Positions 41,468 through 50,685 of a stretch of DNA of 64,000 bases are shown here, in pieces (the stretch's first letter is position 1; the number at the start of each line of letters is the position of its first letter). The stretch is taken from positions 2,008,501 through 2,072,500 of the forward strand of contig NC_010337.2 in NCBI RefSeq assembly GCF_000019165.1, given 5' to 3'. Below the pieces are notes generated by a model that worked only from the letters and a program-made list of their open reading frames with translations, did not search any database and was not told where the DNA came from. Position numbers and translations under genes: made by a program. This stretch comes from Heliomicrobium modesticaldum Ice1 (GTDB taxonomy: Bacteria > Bacillota > Desulfitobacteriia > Heliobacteriales > Heliobacteriaceae).

Positions 41468-43618
41468 GTGTTTGCCACACCGGTACAGGTGCGTAAACGA
41501 ACGACACAGGTTTTCCTGTTTTTCACCGTACTGGTCGGCATCCTGATCCTACGTCTCTTTTGGGTTCAGGTCGTTAACGGTGCCTTTTACTCGGCCAAGG
41601 CCGAGGAGGTTCGCCTGCGTGCTCTGCCGGTGGAAGCAAAACGGGGAACCATTTACGATCGCAACATGAATTCGCTCGCCGTGTCGGTGAGCGTTGATTC
41701 TGTCGTCGCCAACCCGCGAGAGGTGAATGGTTCGGAACGGGGGAGAGAGATTGCCGCCGAACTGGCACGCGTTCTCGAGCTGGATCAGGAACGGGTGTTC
41801 AAGCTGATCACGCAGCCGGACGTGGGCTTCGTCTGGGTCAAACGGAAAGTGGAACCTGATAAGATCGAGCAGCTGCGTAACTCGCCAGTCAAGCTGACCG
41901 GCATCAGCTATATCCCGGAAAGCAAGCGCTATTACGAAAAGGGCAAACTGGCCTCGCACATCTTGGGGATCACCGATACGGACGCCCGAGGCCTGGAGGG
42001 GCTTGAACTGTACTTTGACCAGGATCTGCGCGGTCTGCCGGGCAAGCTGGTGGCCGAGTATGACGCCCGCAACCGCGAAATGCCCCAGGCCGAACACGTC
42101 TTTATACGCCCTGTCGACGGGCATAGCCTCGTGTTGACCATCGATGAGACGGTCCAGTACATCGTAGAACGGGAACTGGATAAGCTCGAACGAGAACGAA
42201 AGCCCAAAGGCGCCACCATCATCGTCATGGACGTGAAGACCGGCCGCATCCTGGGCATGTCGAACCGTCCCACCTTTGATCCCAATGACCGTGGCAAGTA
42301 TCCCGATTCTGCCCGCCGCAGCCGGGCGATCAGCGACGCCTATGAGCCCGGTTCCACCTTCAAGATCATCACCGCCAGCGCCGCCCTGGAAGAGGGCGCC
42401 GTCAAGGAATCGGATCGCTTTTTTGACCCCGGCTACGCGATCGTCGGTGACCGCCGCGTGCGCTGCTGGAAAGACGGCGGCCACGGCGCCCAGAGCTTTA
42501 CCGAGGTGGTTCAAAACTCCTGTAACCCGGGCTTCATCCAGATCGGCATGAATCTCGGTCTCCCCAAGTTTTACAACTACCTGAGGGCTTTCGGCTTCGG
42601 CCAGCCGACAGGGATCACCCTGAACGGGGAGGCAGCGGGCATCCTGGTGCCGGAGAAGACGGCTAAGCCGATCGACCTGGCCACCATGTCTATCGGTCAG
42701 GCGAATGCCGTTACACCGATTCAGCTGATCACCGCTGTGTCGGCGGTGGCCAACGGCGGGAAACTGATGAAGCCTCAACTGGTCGAGAAGATCCTCGACG
42801 CCCAGGGTTCGGTGATCAAGACCTTCGAGCCTGAGGTCGTCCGTCAGGTCGTATCCAAGGAGACGGCAGAAAAGGTCAACCTGATCCTGGAGAAGGTCGT
42901 ATCCAAGGGGACGGGCATTAACGCCTACATTGAGGGCCACCGCGTGGGCGGCAAAACGGGCACGGCCCAGAAGATCAAGCCCGGCGGCGGTTACATGGAG
43001 GGCGAGTATGTGGCGTCTTTTGTCGGCATCGCCCCGGCCAACGATCCAGTCATCGCCTGTCTCGTCGTTGTCGATGCGCCGCAGGGAGAGCCTCATTTCG
43101 GCGGCTTGGTGGCGGCGCCTATCTTCAAGGCCGTCGTGGCCGATGTGCTGCGCCACCTGGGGATTCAGCCCCAGGTCCTTCCCGGTGAGGTGCCGGCGGT
43201 CGCTGCAGACGGTTTGAAGGAAATCGCAGTCCCGCAGGTGACCGGTCTCAGCGAAGAGGAAGCGGAGCAGCGGGTGATGCGCGTCGGATTGAGCGTCGCG
43301 ACGGAAGGCTTCGGCGTCCGTGTCGTCAATCAGTCTCCTCAACCCGGTGCCAAGGTGGCGCCCCAGACTGCGGTCATCCTTTACCTCGGCGACGATGAAA
43401 AGGCGGCCCGAGCTGCACCAGGGGAAGAAGTGATCTGCCCCGACGTGACGGGAAAAGGGATCAAACAGGCTGGCGATCTGTTGGCTAAAGCGGGTCTCTC
43501 CTTTGAACCGGTCGGGAGCGGTCTGGCGAAAGGGCAGAGCGTCAAGGGCGGCCGCAAGGTGCCGGTGGGGACGGTGGTTCGCGTCGAATTTGCGCCCGTC
43601 GACGAAAGCGGTCCTTGA
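41468..43618 (+). CDS. spoVD: Class B penicillin-binding protein with two PASTA domains (SpoVD/FtsI type)
   Basis: 716 residues from GTG at 41468 with GGGGAGG upstream. There is one membrane helix (about 15-38), then a dimerisation domain starting RGTIYDRNMNSLA. The transpeptidase has SxxK in EPGSTFKI (S near 296), SCN in VQNSCNPGF (near 352) and KTG in GGKTGTAQ (near 495). Two PASTA domains end the protein (PQVTGLSEEEAEQRV and PDVTGKGIKQAG). This is the septal transpeptidase of the dcw cluster; the PASTA tail and position match SpoVD of Bacillus. As no second class B PBP lies here, it may serve vegetative division, sporulation cortex or both. Confidence 0.93.
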   Translation: MFATPVQVRKRTTQVFLFFTVLVGILILRLFWVQVVNGAFYSAKAEEVRLRALPVEAKRGTIYDRNMNSLAVSVSVDSVVANPREVNGSERGREIAAELARVLELDQERVFKLITQPDVGFVWVKRKVEPDKIEQLRNSPVKLTGISYIPESKRYYEKGKLASHILGITDTDARGLEGLELYFDQDLRGLPGKLVAEYDARNREMPQAEHVFIRPVDGHSLVLTIDETVQYIVERELDKLERERKPKGATIIVMDVKTGRILGMSNRPTFDPNDRGKYPDSARRSRAISDAYEPGSTFKIITASAALEEGAVKESDRFFDPGYAIVGDRRVRCWKDGGHGAQSFTEVVQNSCNPGFIQIGMNLGLPKFYNYLRAFGFGQPTGITLNGEAAGILVPEKTAKPIDLATMSIGQANAVTPIQLITAVSAVANGGKLMKPQLVEKILDAQGSVIKTFEPEVVRQVVSKETAEKVNLILEKVVSKGTGINAYIEGHRVGGKTGTAQKIKPGGGYMEGEYVASFVGIAPANDPVIACLVVVDAPQGEPHFGGLVAAPIFKAVVADVLRHLGIQPQVLPGEVPAVAADGLKEIAVPQVTGLSEEEAEQRVMRVGLSVATEGFGVRVVNQSPQPGAKVAPQTAVILYLGDDEKAARAAPGEEVICPDVTGKGIKQAGDLLAKAGLSFEPVGSGLAKGQSVKGGRKVPVGTVVRVEFAPVDESGP

Positions 43619-43772
43619 GGGGTAGTCAGCGCGGAAAGCCTATATATCAAAGGGCGTCGCGGTTGAAAATAATCTGTAATGGTAATGATGATTAGTAACA
43701 AATAGAAATTTTCATGGTTTGCCGCCGGCTTTTTGCCGGCTTGACGCTGATCGGCGTAAGGAGGGAAGCCCC

Positions 43773-45353
43773 TTGGAACTGATACACATCCTTGCAGATA
43801 TTGAGGTATGCGACATCCGTCTATCCGGGAATAGTGCAACTAAACCGCTCGCCGTCGCAGCCGGAGAAAAGCTGCTTTTCGGACAGAAAATCTCGGGGCT
43901 CGCCTATGACTCCCGGCGGGTGCAGCCGGGTTTTCTCTTTTTTTGCGTACCCGGTCAAAAGACGGACGGCCACCGCTTTGCCGCTGATGCTGTCGGGCGC
44001 GGCGCTGCGGCCTTGGTGGTGGAACGCTATGTGGATGTCGATGCGCTCCAGATTCGTGTACCTTCAACGCGGAAAAGCATGGCTCAGGCTGCGCGTGTTT
44101 TTTATGGCAGCCCGTCATCTCGGATGTTGATGGTCGGGGTGACCGGCACGAACGGCAAGACGACGACGACCCACCTTGTGGAGGCGATTCTCGTCGCCCA
44201 AGGACGCCGGGTCGGATTGATCGGCACAAACGGCAATCGTCTGGGCGACAAGGCCTGGCCGGCCCAACATACGACGCCCGAATCGCTCGACCTGCAGGCT
44301 TTGCTTGCTGAGATGGCCGATGAGGGGGCCGACGCGGTCGTCATGGAGGTATCCTCTCATGCTCTCGACCAGCTGCGGGTGCTGGGCGTCGATTTCGATC
44401 TGGCCCTCTTCACCAACCTGACACAAGACCACCTCGATTACCACGAGACACTGGAGCGGTACCGGGACGCGAAGGGGATGCTTTTTCGCGCGCTTACAGG
44501 TGAGATGAAGGGCGGCAAAGGGGCGAGTTCTCCAGGATCGGCTCCTGAAGCGACAACCCTGCAGGGGGTGCCGAAAAGGGCGATCATCAACGCTGATGAT
44601 CCCAACGCCGGATTTTTCATCGCGGCCAGCGCGGCGCCGGTGATCACCTACGGCATCGAGGCCGATGCCATGATCAAGGGGCGTGACTGGGCGGTCACAC
44701 CGCACGGCCTGACCTGCGACGTCCTTTACCCGGGCGGGGAGGTTCGCCTGAATCTGCAACTGACGGGACGGTTCAACCTTTCTAACGCCTTGGCTGCTTT
44801 TGCTGCCGGCTGGGCCGTCGGGATCGACCCCGAGGCGATCGCCGCCGCTCTGGGCGCGGTGACAGGCGTGGCAGGGCGGTTCGAGCGGATCGACCTGGGA
44901 CAGCCCTTCAGTGTCATCGTCGACTACGCCCATACACCGGACGGTTTAGAAAATGTGCTTGTTACCGCCCGGGCGTTGGCCCGAGGACGGGTCATCACCG
45001 TCTTCGGTTGCGGCGGAGACCGGGACCGGACGAAGCGGCCGAAGATGGGTGCAGTTGTGGCCCGCCTCAGCGATGTGGCCATCGTCACCTCTGACAACCC
45101 GCGCACAGAAGATCCTCGGCGAATCATCGAGGATATCCTGCCGGGTTTGGCGGATGCTGGCGATGTCCATGTCGAACCGGACCGGTCCTCGGCCATCGCG
45201 CTGGCGCTGTCGCTGGCTCAGCCGGGTGATCTGGTGATGATCGCCGGCAAGGGTCATGAGTCCTACCAGATCGTTGGCGCAAGAGTGCTCCCTTTCGATG
45301 ATCGCCAGATCGCCCGCGAGCGGCTGAGGGGGATGGGTTATGATCGGCGTTGA
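43773..45353 (+). CDS. murE: UDP-MurNAc-tripeptide synthetase MurE
   Basis: 526 residues from TTG at 43773, with AAGGAGG nine bases upstream; longer readings start before the SD. The ATP loop GVTGTNGKTTTT lies near 122, MEVSSHALDQLRV near 196, and the amino-acid motif DNPRTEDPR near 442. DNPR is typical of enzymes that add meso-diaminopimelate, so the wall is probably of the DAP type. An insertion of about 25 Gly/Ser-rich residues (GGKGASSPGSAPEA) in the central domain is unusual. A GC hairpin (GCCGGC at 43724 and 43735) stands in the leader. Confidence 0.93.
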   Translation: MELIHILADIEVCDIRLSGNSATKPLAVAAGEKLLFGQKISGLAYDSRRVQPGFLFFCVPGQKTDGHRFAADAVGRGAAALVVERYVDVDALQIRVPSTRKSMAQAARVFYGSPSSRMLMVGVTGTNGKTTTTHLVEAILVAQGRRVGLIGTNGNRLGDKAWPAQHTTPESLDLQALLAEMADEGADAVVMEVSSHALDQLRVLGVDFDLALFTNLTQDHLDYHETLERYRDAKGMLFRALTGEMKGGKGASSPGSAPEATTLQGVPKRAIINADDPNAGFFIAASAAPVITYGIEADAMIKGRDWAVTPHGLTCDVLYPGGEVRLNLQLTGRFNLSNALAAFAAGWAVGIDPEAIAAALGAVTGVAGRFERIDLGQPFSVIVDYAHTPDGLENVLVTARALARGRVITVFGCGGDRDRTKRPKMGAVVARLSDVAIVTSDNPRTEDPRRIIEDILPGLADAGDVHVEPDRSSAIALALSLAQPGDLVMIAGKGHESYQIVGARVLPFDDRQIARERLRGMGYDRR

Positions 45354-46836
45354 TCTTTCCCGCCTGGCTGAGTGGATGCAGGGAAGAGTGGAAGGCGACG
45401 GAACAGCCCGCATCTCCGGCACAGCCGTTGTGGACAGCCGGAAGGTGGCGCCTGGGGATGTCTTTTTTGCCCTCCCCGGAGAAAAGGTCGACGGCCATGA
45501 TTTTGTGCCGGCTGCTTTGGCGGCTGGCGCCGCCTGCGCCGTCGTCCGCCGCATCGACGATGGCTGGACGGCGGCCCTCCGGCCGGGGCAGGGGCTGATC
45601 GTCGTCAATGACGGTTTGCAGGCGCTGCAGGACTGCGCCCGCCACTACCGAACGCAACTGGCCATCCCTGTCATTGCCGTCACCGGATCGACAGGCAAGA
45701 CATCGACGAAGGACCTGCTGGCGGCGGCCGTTGGCGCACAACGGGATGTGATGAAAAGCCCCGGCAATTTTAATAATGAAATCGGTCTTCCGCTGACCCT
45801 CTTGGGTGTTCAGGAACAGCACCAAGCGCTGATCGTGGAGATGGGGATGCGCGGCAAGGGGCAGATCGCCGCGCTCTGCCGCATCGCCCGCCCTGATGTG
45901 GGCCTTTTGACGAATATCGGCCCTGTTCACATGGAACTGCTCGGGAGCATGGAGGCCATCGCCCGCGCCAAAGGGGAATTGCTGCAGTCGCTTTCCGATA
46001 AGGGGAAGGCGGTCGTTAACGGCGAGGATCGGCAGGTTGTGGCCGAGACACTGTCCAGCCGCTGCCCTGTCGTCTATGCCGGGACATCGCCGGAGGCGTT
46101 GGCCCATGGGCTCATCGCAGGCGGCCTGAATCCAGCCGCGCCGGTGCAAGCGATCTGGGCGACGGAGGTGGAACCCCTCGGCGAACAGGGTTCACGTGTC
46201 GCCGGCGCTTTGGGCGTTTTTATCCCTGAACAGGCTGCCGGGTATGAGGAGTCGACCTTCGAGTTTTTGCTGCCCCTGCCGGGGCGGCATCAGGTGTCTA
46301 ACGCCCTCTTGGCGCTGGCCGCCGCCAAGGCCGTCGGGGTAGACCCTGCGGTGGCAGCCGGCGGATTGGCACAGGCCCGTCTCTCTTCGCTGCGCTGGGA
46401 GACGCGCCGTTTTGATTGCGCAGTCACTTTGATCAACGACGCCTACAACGCCAACCCTGCGGCTATGTCAGCTGCCTTGACGACAGCCGCTGAATTGGCC
46501 GGACCGAGTCGCCTTGTCGCCGTCCTGGGGGACATGTATGAACTGGGACCCGAGGCAGCTGAATACCACCGGCAGGTGGGACGCCAAGCGGCCGAACTGG
46601 GCGTAGGCCTGCTGGTTTCGGTGGGAACCCTCGGTGCCTGCATCGCTGACGGCGCCATCGAAGCCGGTTTGACGCCGGAAAGGATCCGCCGCTTTGCTGA
46701 CGCGGAAACAGCCGCTGCGGCGCTGCCGGGACAAGTAGAAAAAGACGATGTGATCCTGATCAAGGCGTCCCGAGGCATGCGTTTGGAGCGAGTGGCCCAT
46801 GCCCTCGCAGATACACTGGCGAATCGGCGCCGCTGA
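45340..46836 (+). CDS. murF: UDP-MurNAc-pentapeptide synthetase MurF
   Basis: 498 residues. Its ATG overlaps the end of murE by 14 bases. It shows VTGSTGKTSTKD near 115 (ATP loop), the Mur-ligase stretch MKSPGNFNNEIGLPLTLL and LINDAYNANPAAM. MurF adds D-Ala-D-Ala to the UDP-MurNAc tripeptide in the cytoplasm. The overlap suggests translational coupling with murE. Length and domain order are normal for the family. Confidence 0.95.
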   Translation: MIGVDLSRLAEWMQGRVEGDGTARISGTAVVDSRKVAPGDVFFALPGEKVDGHDFVPAALAAGAACAVVRRIDDGWTAALRPGQGLIVVNDGLQALQDCARHYRTQLAIPVIAVTGSTGKTSTKDLLAAAVGAQRDVMKSPGNFNNEIGLPLTLLGVQEQHQALIVEMGMRGKGQIAALCRIARPDVGLLTNIGPVHMELLGSMEAIARAKGELLQSLSDKGKAVVNGEDRQVVAETLSSRCPVVYAGTSPEALAHGLIAGGLNPAAPVQAIWATEVEPLGEQGSRVAGALGVFIPEQAAGYEESTFEFLLPLPGRHQVSNALLALAAAKAVGVDPAVAAGGLAQARLSSLRWETRRFDCAVTLINDAYNANPAAMSAALTTAAELAGPSRLVAVLGDMYELGPEAAEYHRQVGRQAAELGVGLLVSVGTLGACIADGAIEAGLTPERIRRFADAETAAAALPGQVEKDDVILIKASRGMRLERVAHALADTLANRRR

Positions 46837-46852
46837 GGAGAACGTGTGAACG

Positions 46853-47818
46853 ATGCAGAAAATGGTATGGGCCTTTATTGTCGCCAGTGCGGTCGGCTTG
46901 TTGATCGGTCCCTGGCTGATCCCCTACCTTCGCCGGTTAAAGTTCGGTCAGAGCATACGCGAGGAAGGGCCGAAAGGACATCAGCGCAAGGCGGGAACAC
47001 CCACCATGGGGGGGCTCCTCTTCCTGATCGCCGTCCCTATGGCCGTCCTTGTGACGGTCGGATTTACGCCCCAGTCGGGAGTCCTCTTGCTGGGTCTGCT
47101 CGGCTTTGGGCTCATCGGTTTTCTTGACGATTATATTAAAGTGGTAAAAAAGCGAAACCTCGGCTTGCGGGCCTGGCAGAAGTTCACTGGCCAACTGATC
47201 TTGTCTTTGATCTTGATCTACGGCGTCGTCTATGGGATCGACCGGGGAACATCCCTGTACCTACCGGGATTCGAAGTCTGGTGGGATGCCGGAGCGCTCT
47301 ACTACCCGCTGGCATTGCTCTTGATTGTGGGAACGACAAACGCCGTCAACCTGGCAGACGGCCTCGACGGGTTGGCGGCCGGCATGACCTTCTGGGTGGC
47401 TCTCGCCTTTGCAGCCATCGCATCGGCGGGGACATCGGATGTCACAGCCGCCTTCGCCGCCGCCCTTGCCGGCGGATGCATCGGATTTTTGTTCTTCAAC
47501 CACCATCCCGCCCGTATGTTTATGGGTGACACAGGCTCACTGGCCTTAGGCGGCGCCGTCGCCACACTGGCCCTGCTGACCCGGACAGAACTGATCCTCC
47601 CCGTACTCGGCGCCGTCTTCGTCGCTGAAACCCTCTCCGTGATCCTACAGGTGGCCTCCTTCAAGCTGACAGGCAAACGCATCTTCCGGATGAGCCCCCT
47701 GCACCACCACTTCGAACTGGGCGGCTGGCCCGAAACGACTGTCGTCTACACCTTCTGGGCCGCCTCCCTCATCTCCGCCTTCCTCGGCGTCCTGCTTGCA
47801 ATGCCCATCCGTTTCTAA
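46853..47818 (+). CDS. mraY: Phospho-MurNAc-pentapeptide transferase MraY
   Basis: 321 residues with about ten membrane helices. Conserved MraY features include KAGTPTMGGLLFL (45-57), the aspartate pair in GFLDDYIKV near 88, NAVNLADGLDGLA and FMGDTGSLALGG. The final HHHFELGGWPE loop binds the substrate. It loads phospho-MurNAc-pentapeptide onto undecaprenyl phosphate to form lipid I. An unusual 286-bp intergenic region with repeats follows before murD. Confidence 0.95.
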   Translation: MQKMVWAFIVASAVGLLIGPWLIPYLRRLKFGQSIREEGPKGHQRKAGTPTMGGLLFLIAVPMAVLVTVGFTPQSGVLLLGLLGFGLIGFLDDYIKVVKKRNLGLRAWQKFTGQLILSLILIYGVVYGIDRGTSLYLPGFEVWWDAGALYYPLALLLIVGTTNAVNLADGLDGLAAGMTFWVALAFAAIASAGTSDVTAAFAAALAGGCIGFLFFNHHPARMFMGDTGSLALGGAVATLALLTRTELILPVLGAVFVAETLSVILQVASFKLTGKRIFRMSPLHHHFELGGWPETTVVYTFWAASLISAFLGVLLAMPIRF

Positions 47819-47858
47819 AAAATTACCGCAAATGTTTCGTAGGGGTTGTTTGCTCCCT

Positions 47859-47950
47859 GAGCGATTTGAGCGGAGCGGGATTAATAGTGTACCCCCAACC
47901 GCAATATCTCACAGGGGGTATAGGATCTGAGAGCGATTTGAGCGGTGCGG
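47859..47950 (+). repeat. Pair of 20-bp direct repeats between mraY and murD
   Basis: GAGCGATTTGAGCGGAGCGG at 47859-47878 and GAGCGATTTGAGCGGTGCGG at 47931-47950 differ at one base. Between and beyond them are inverted repeats: TACCCCC/GGGGGTA close together, and GGGGGTATAGG (47914-47924) with CCTATACCCCC (48072-48082) at long range. No protein gene was found in this gap. Confidence 0.85.
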
Positions 47951-48030
47951 CGAAATGTGAGCGCGGCCTGCGGAGCGTCAAAGGGCGCCATGACATGCAG
48001 AACAGCCCAAAAGGTTTGGCGCCTTAGCGA

Positions 48031-48073
48031 AGCAGGTAAGCGAACCGCCGCGAAGCTCTTAGCGAACAGAGCC
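48031..48073 (+). repeat. Dispersed repeat, copy A (mraY-murD gap)
   Basis: This 43-base segment matches the reverse complement of 60929-60971 at 33 of 43 positions without gaps. The core GAACCGCCGCGAAGCTCTTA (48041 on) agrees in 17 of 20 bases. Both copies are intergenic, which suggests an interspersed repeat family of this genome. Confidence 0.6.
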
Positions 48074-48104
48074 TATACCCCCGACAACGAAAGGATTGAC
48101 ACCC

Positions 48105-49502
48105 TTGACCAACCGCTGGCAAGACGGACGCAAAACACTGGTCGTAGGTGCCGGCAAAAGCGGCATCGCTGCCGCCCGCACACTGGCCCGTTTGGGCGCT
48201 GCCGTCACCCTTTGCGATACAAAAACATTGGAAGACTTGCCGTTCCGGAAAGAACTGGAAGCGGCCGGCGTGGTCCTTCACGGCGGCGGTTATCCGTCCC
48301 TTCGGGAAGGGGGCTTCCGTGAAGTCGTCATGAGTCCCGGCGTTCCCCTGACCGTGCCTCCGGCGCGGGAAGCGCAGGAACAGGGGCTCGCCATCACAGG
48401 GGAACTGGAGATCGCCTACTGCTTGTCCTTAGCGCCCTTCATCGCCATCACCGGCACCAACGGCAAGACGACGACAACCTCGCTGGTGGGCGCCATCCTG
48501 AAGGCAGCAGGCCGGAACCCTTTTGTCGGGGGGAACATCGGCCAACCGCTCGTGGAAGAGGCACAGCGCCTCACCGCTGACCGCTGGGTTGTGGCTGAGG
48601 TCTCTTCCTTCCAGTTGGAGACGACCGATCAGTTTCATCCTCGCGCTTCTTTGATCCTGAACATCACCCCTGACCACCTCGACCGTCACGGCGACATGGA
48701 AAACTACCGCGCCATCAAAGCGCGCATCTTCCGAAACCAGGGTAGTGAGGATATCACCGTCCTCAACTACGACGATCCGCTGGTGCGAACACTGGCAGCT
48801 GACTGTCGGAGCCGAGTCCTTTTTTTCAGCCGGCTGCAGAAGATGGAACATGGCGCTTATGTTGACGGTGGCATGATCCGTTTTGCGGGACCGGAGGGTG
48901 ACATGGCCGTTGCCGCCGTCGATCGATTGCAGATCAAAGGCGCCCACAACGTGGAAAACGCCTTGGCCGCCTGTGCTTTAACCGTGGGGCTCGGCATCGC
49001 CCCTGCTGTGGTCGCCCAGGCGATGATCGATTTTCAGCCGGTCGAGCACCGCATGGAGCCTGTCGGAACGGTGGAGGGCGTAGCCTATGTGAACGACTCG
49101 AAAGGGACGAATCCTGACGCTTCCATCAAAGCGATTGAGTCCTACGACAGGCCGGTGATCCTGATCGCCGGAGGAAAGAACAAGGGCAGCGATTTCAGCG
49201 AGCTGGCAGAAATCATCAAAAAACGGGTGAAGGCGGTTGTCCTTGTCGGCCAGGCAGCGCCGGTTCTTGAAGCCGCTCTCCGGAAAGCCGGCGTCGAAGC
49301 GATCAAGCTTGTAGACACCTTTGACGCGACTGTTCTTGAAGCTGCGCAGATGGCTGAGCCGGGCGATGTGGTCCTCTTGAGTCCGGCCTGCGCCAGTCTT
49401 GACATGTTCCCAAACTATGAGGTGCGGGGACAGGTGTTTAAGGACCTTGTCCGGCAATTGGCCCGGGATCGTAGGGCTGAAAAGGATCGGCCGCCCTGCT
49501 GA
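48105..49502 (+). CDS. murD: UDP-MurNAc-L-alanine:D-glutamate ligase MurD
   Basis: 465 residues from TTG at 48105 (AAAGGA nine bases upstream); a TTG at 48096 directly abuts the SD. The N-terminal Rossmann motif is VVGAGKSGIAAARTL. The ATP loop is ITGTNGKTTTT near 117, LNITPDHLDRHG is near 186, and VNDSKGTNPDASIKAIESY is the ATP/metal site of the family. MurD adds D-glutamate. The gene is separated from mraY by the repeat-rich gap, so it may have its own promoter there. Confidence 0.93.
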   Translation: MTNRWQDGRKTLVVGAGKSGIAAARTLARLGAAVTLCDTKTLEDLPFRKELEAAGVVLHGGGYPSLREGGFREVVMSPGVPLTVPPAREAQEQGLAITGELEIAYCLSLAPFIAITGTNGKTTTTSLVGAILKAAGRNPFVGGNIGQPLVEEAQRLTADRWVVAEVSSFQLETTDQFHPRASLILNITPDHLDRHGDMENYRAIKARIFRNQGSEDITVLNYDDPLVRTLAADCRSRVLFFSRLQKMEHGAYVDGGMIRFAGPEGDMAVAAVDRLQIKGAHNVENALAACALTVGLGIAPAVVAQAMIDFQPVEHRMEPVGTVEGVAYVNDSKGTNPDASIKAIESYDRPVILIAGGKNKGSDFSELAEIIKKRVKAVVLVGQAAPVLEAALRKAGVEAIKLVDTFDATVLEAAQMAEPGDVVLLSPACASLDMFPNYEVRGQVFKDLVRQLARDRRAEKDRPPC

Positions 49503-49574
49503 AACACGGTGACGGCGGAATCTTGGCGGGAACAGAAGGCGACCCGGCAATCGCCATTGAGGGGAGGAGAAGGC

Positions 49575-50672
49575 ATGCGTCTGAAACCGAGGGCTCCCGA
49601 TTTCACCATCTTTTTGGCCGTGATTCTCCTGCTCACATTCGGCATGATCATGGTGTTGAGCGCCAGTTCTGTCCGTGCCGCCTATGCCACCAACAATCCC
49701 TTTTACTTTTTTCAGCGGCAAGTCCTGTGGGCGCTGGCGGGGGTTGTGGTCATGTTCGTGGTGGCGCGCATCGATTATCGGAGACTGGCACCCTTTAGCA
49801 AGCACTTCCTCATTTTCAGCATCCTCCTTTCTCTGGCCGTTTTCATTCCTGGCGTGGGGAAAAAGGTCCTGGGGGCGACGCGCTGGATAAACCTGGGGCC
49901 TGCCTCCTTCCAGCCCTCTGAATTACTGAAATTGTCGGTCATCATCTTTCTGGCACACAGACTGTCTCAAAACCCACATAAGCTGGAGGACTTGAGAAGG
50001 GGTTTGGGGCCCTATCTGCTCCTGATCGGGTTGATCGCCGGGTTGCTTCTCTTACAGCGCGATTTGGGAACGGCTATCGCCATCTGCGGCGCTATGTATT
50101 TGATGCTTTATGTAGGCGGCGCCAAGCCGCAACATATGATTGGCCTGGGCGTCGCCGGTATACTTGGGATCCTAGCCGCCGCTGTCCTGGAACCCTACCG
50201 GATGCGGCGGCTCACCGGGTTTATCGATCCCTGGTCCGATCCGCTGGATTCAGGTTTTCACACCCTGCAGTCCCTCTTCGCCCTCGGATCGGGCGGGCTC
50301 TTCGGGGCGGGCATGGGTCAGAGCAAGCAGAAGTATTTCTACCTGCCTGAACAACATACGGACTTCATTTTCGCGATATTGGGCGAGGAATTGGGCTGGG
50401 TCGGCGCCGTCTGCGTGCTCCTGCTTTTCTTCCTCCTTATCTGGCGCGGGATCCGGACGGCGGTGTCTTGTCCGGACGCTTTCGGCAGCCTATTGGCCCT
50501 GGGTCTGACTGTCCAGGTGGGGCTGCAGGCGATCATCAACATGGGCGTCGTCAGCGGGCTCCTGCCTGTAACGGGCATCACGCTGCCCTTCATCTCCTAC
50601 GGCGGATCCTCCCTCGTCTTTACCTTGATCGGCATCGGACTGTTGATCAACCTATCACGCTTTAGCCGATAG
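49575..50672 (+). CDS. ftsW: SEDS-family peptidoglycan polymerase FtsW/SpoVE
   Basis: 365 residues from ATG at 49575 with GGGGAGG upstream; longer in-frame readings lack an SD. About ten membrane helices are seen. SEDS signatures are ATRWINLGPASFQPSELLKL, QRDLGTAI, the extracytoplasmic loop before QSLFALGSGGLFGAGMGQS and LPFISYGGSSLV. It polymerises glycan strands from lipid II together with the class B PBP at 41468. Position between murD and murG is that of both ftsW and spoVE; the two cannot be told apart from sequence. Confidence 0.93.
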   Translation: MRLKPRAPDFTIFLAVILLLTFGMIMVLSASSVRAAYATNNPFYFFQRQVLWALAGVVVMFVVARIDYRRLAPFSKHFLIFSILLSLAVFIPGVGKKVLGATRWINLGPASFQPSELLKLSVIIFLAHRLSQNPHKLEDLRRGLGPYLLLIGLIAGLLLLQRDLGTAIAICGAMYLMLYVGGAKPQHMIGLGVAGILGILAAAVLEPYRMRRLTGFIDPWSDPLDSGFHTLQSLFALGSGGLFGAGMGQSKQKYFYLPEQHTDFIFAILGEELGWVGAVCVLLLFFLLIWRGIRTAVSCPDAFGSLLALGLTVQVGLQAIINMGVVSGLLPVTGITLPFISYGGSSLVFTLIGIGLLINLSRFSR

Positions 50673-50685
50673 CGGTGGTGGCAAC

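Noticed and set aside
41549-43342. 597-codon open frame on the minus strand opposite the PBP gene
   Set aside because: It is antisense to a gene with complete transpeptidase and PASTA motifs. Its translation has no recognisable domain and the high GC content keeps shadow frames open.
43663-43700. Fur/PerR box upstream of murE
   Set aside because: GGTAATGATGATTAG is AT-rich and repetitive but does not form the 7-1-7 palindrome and matches the consensus poorly.
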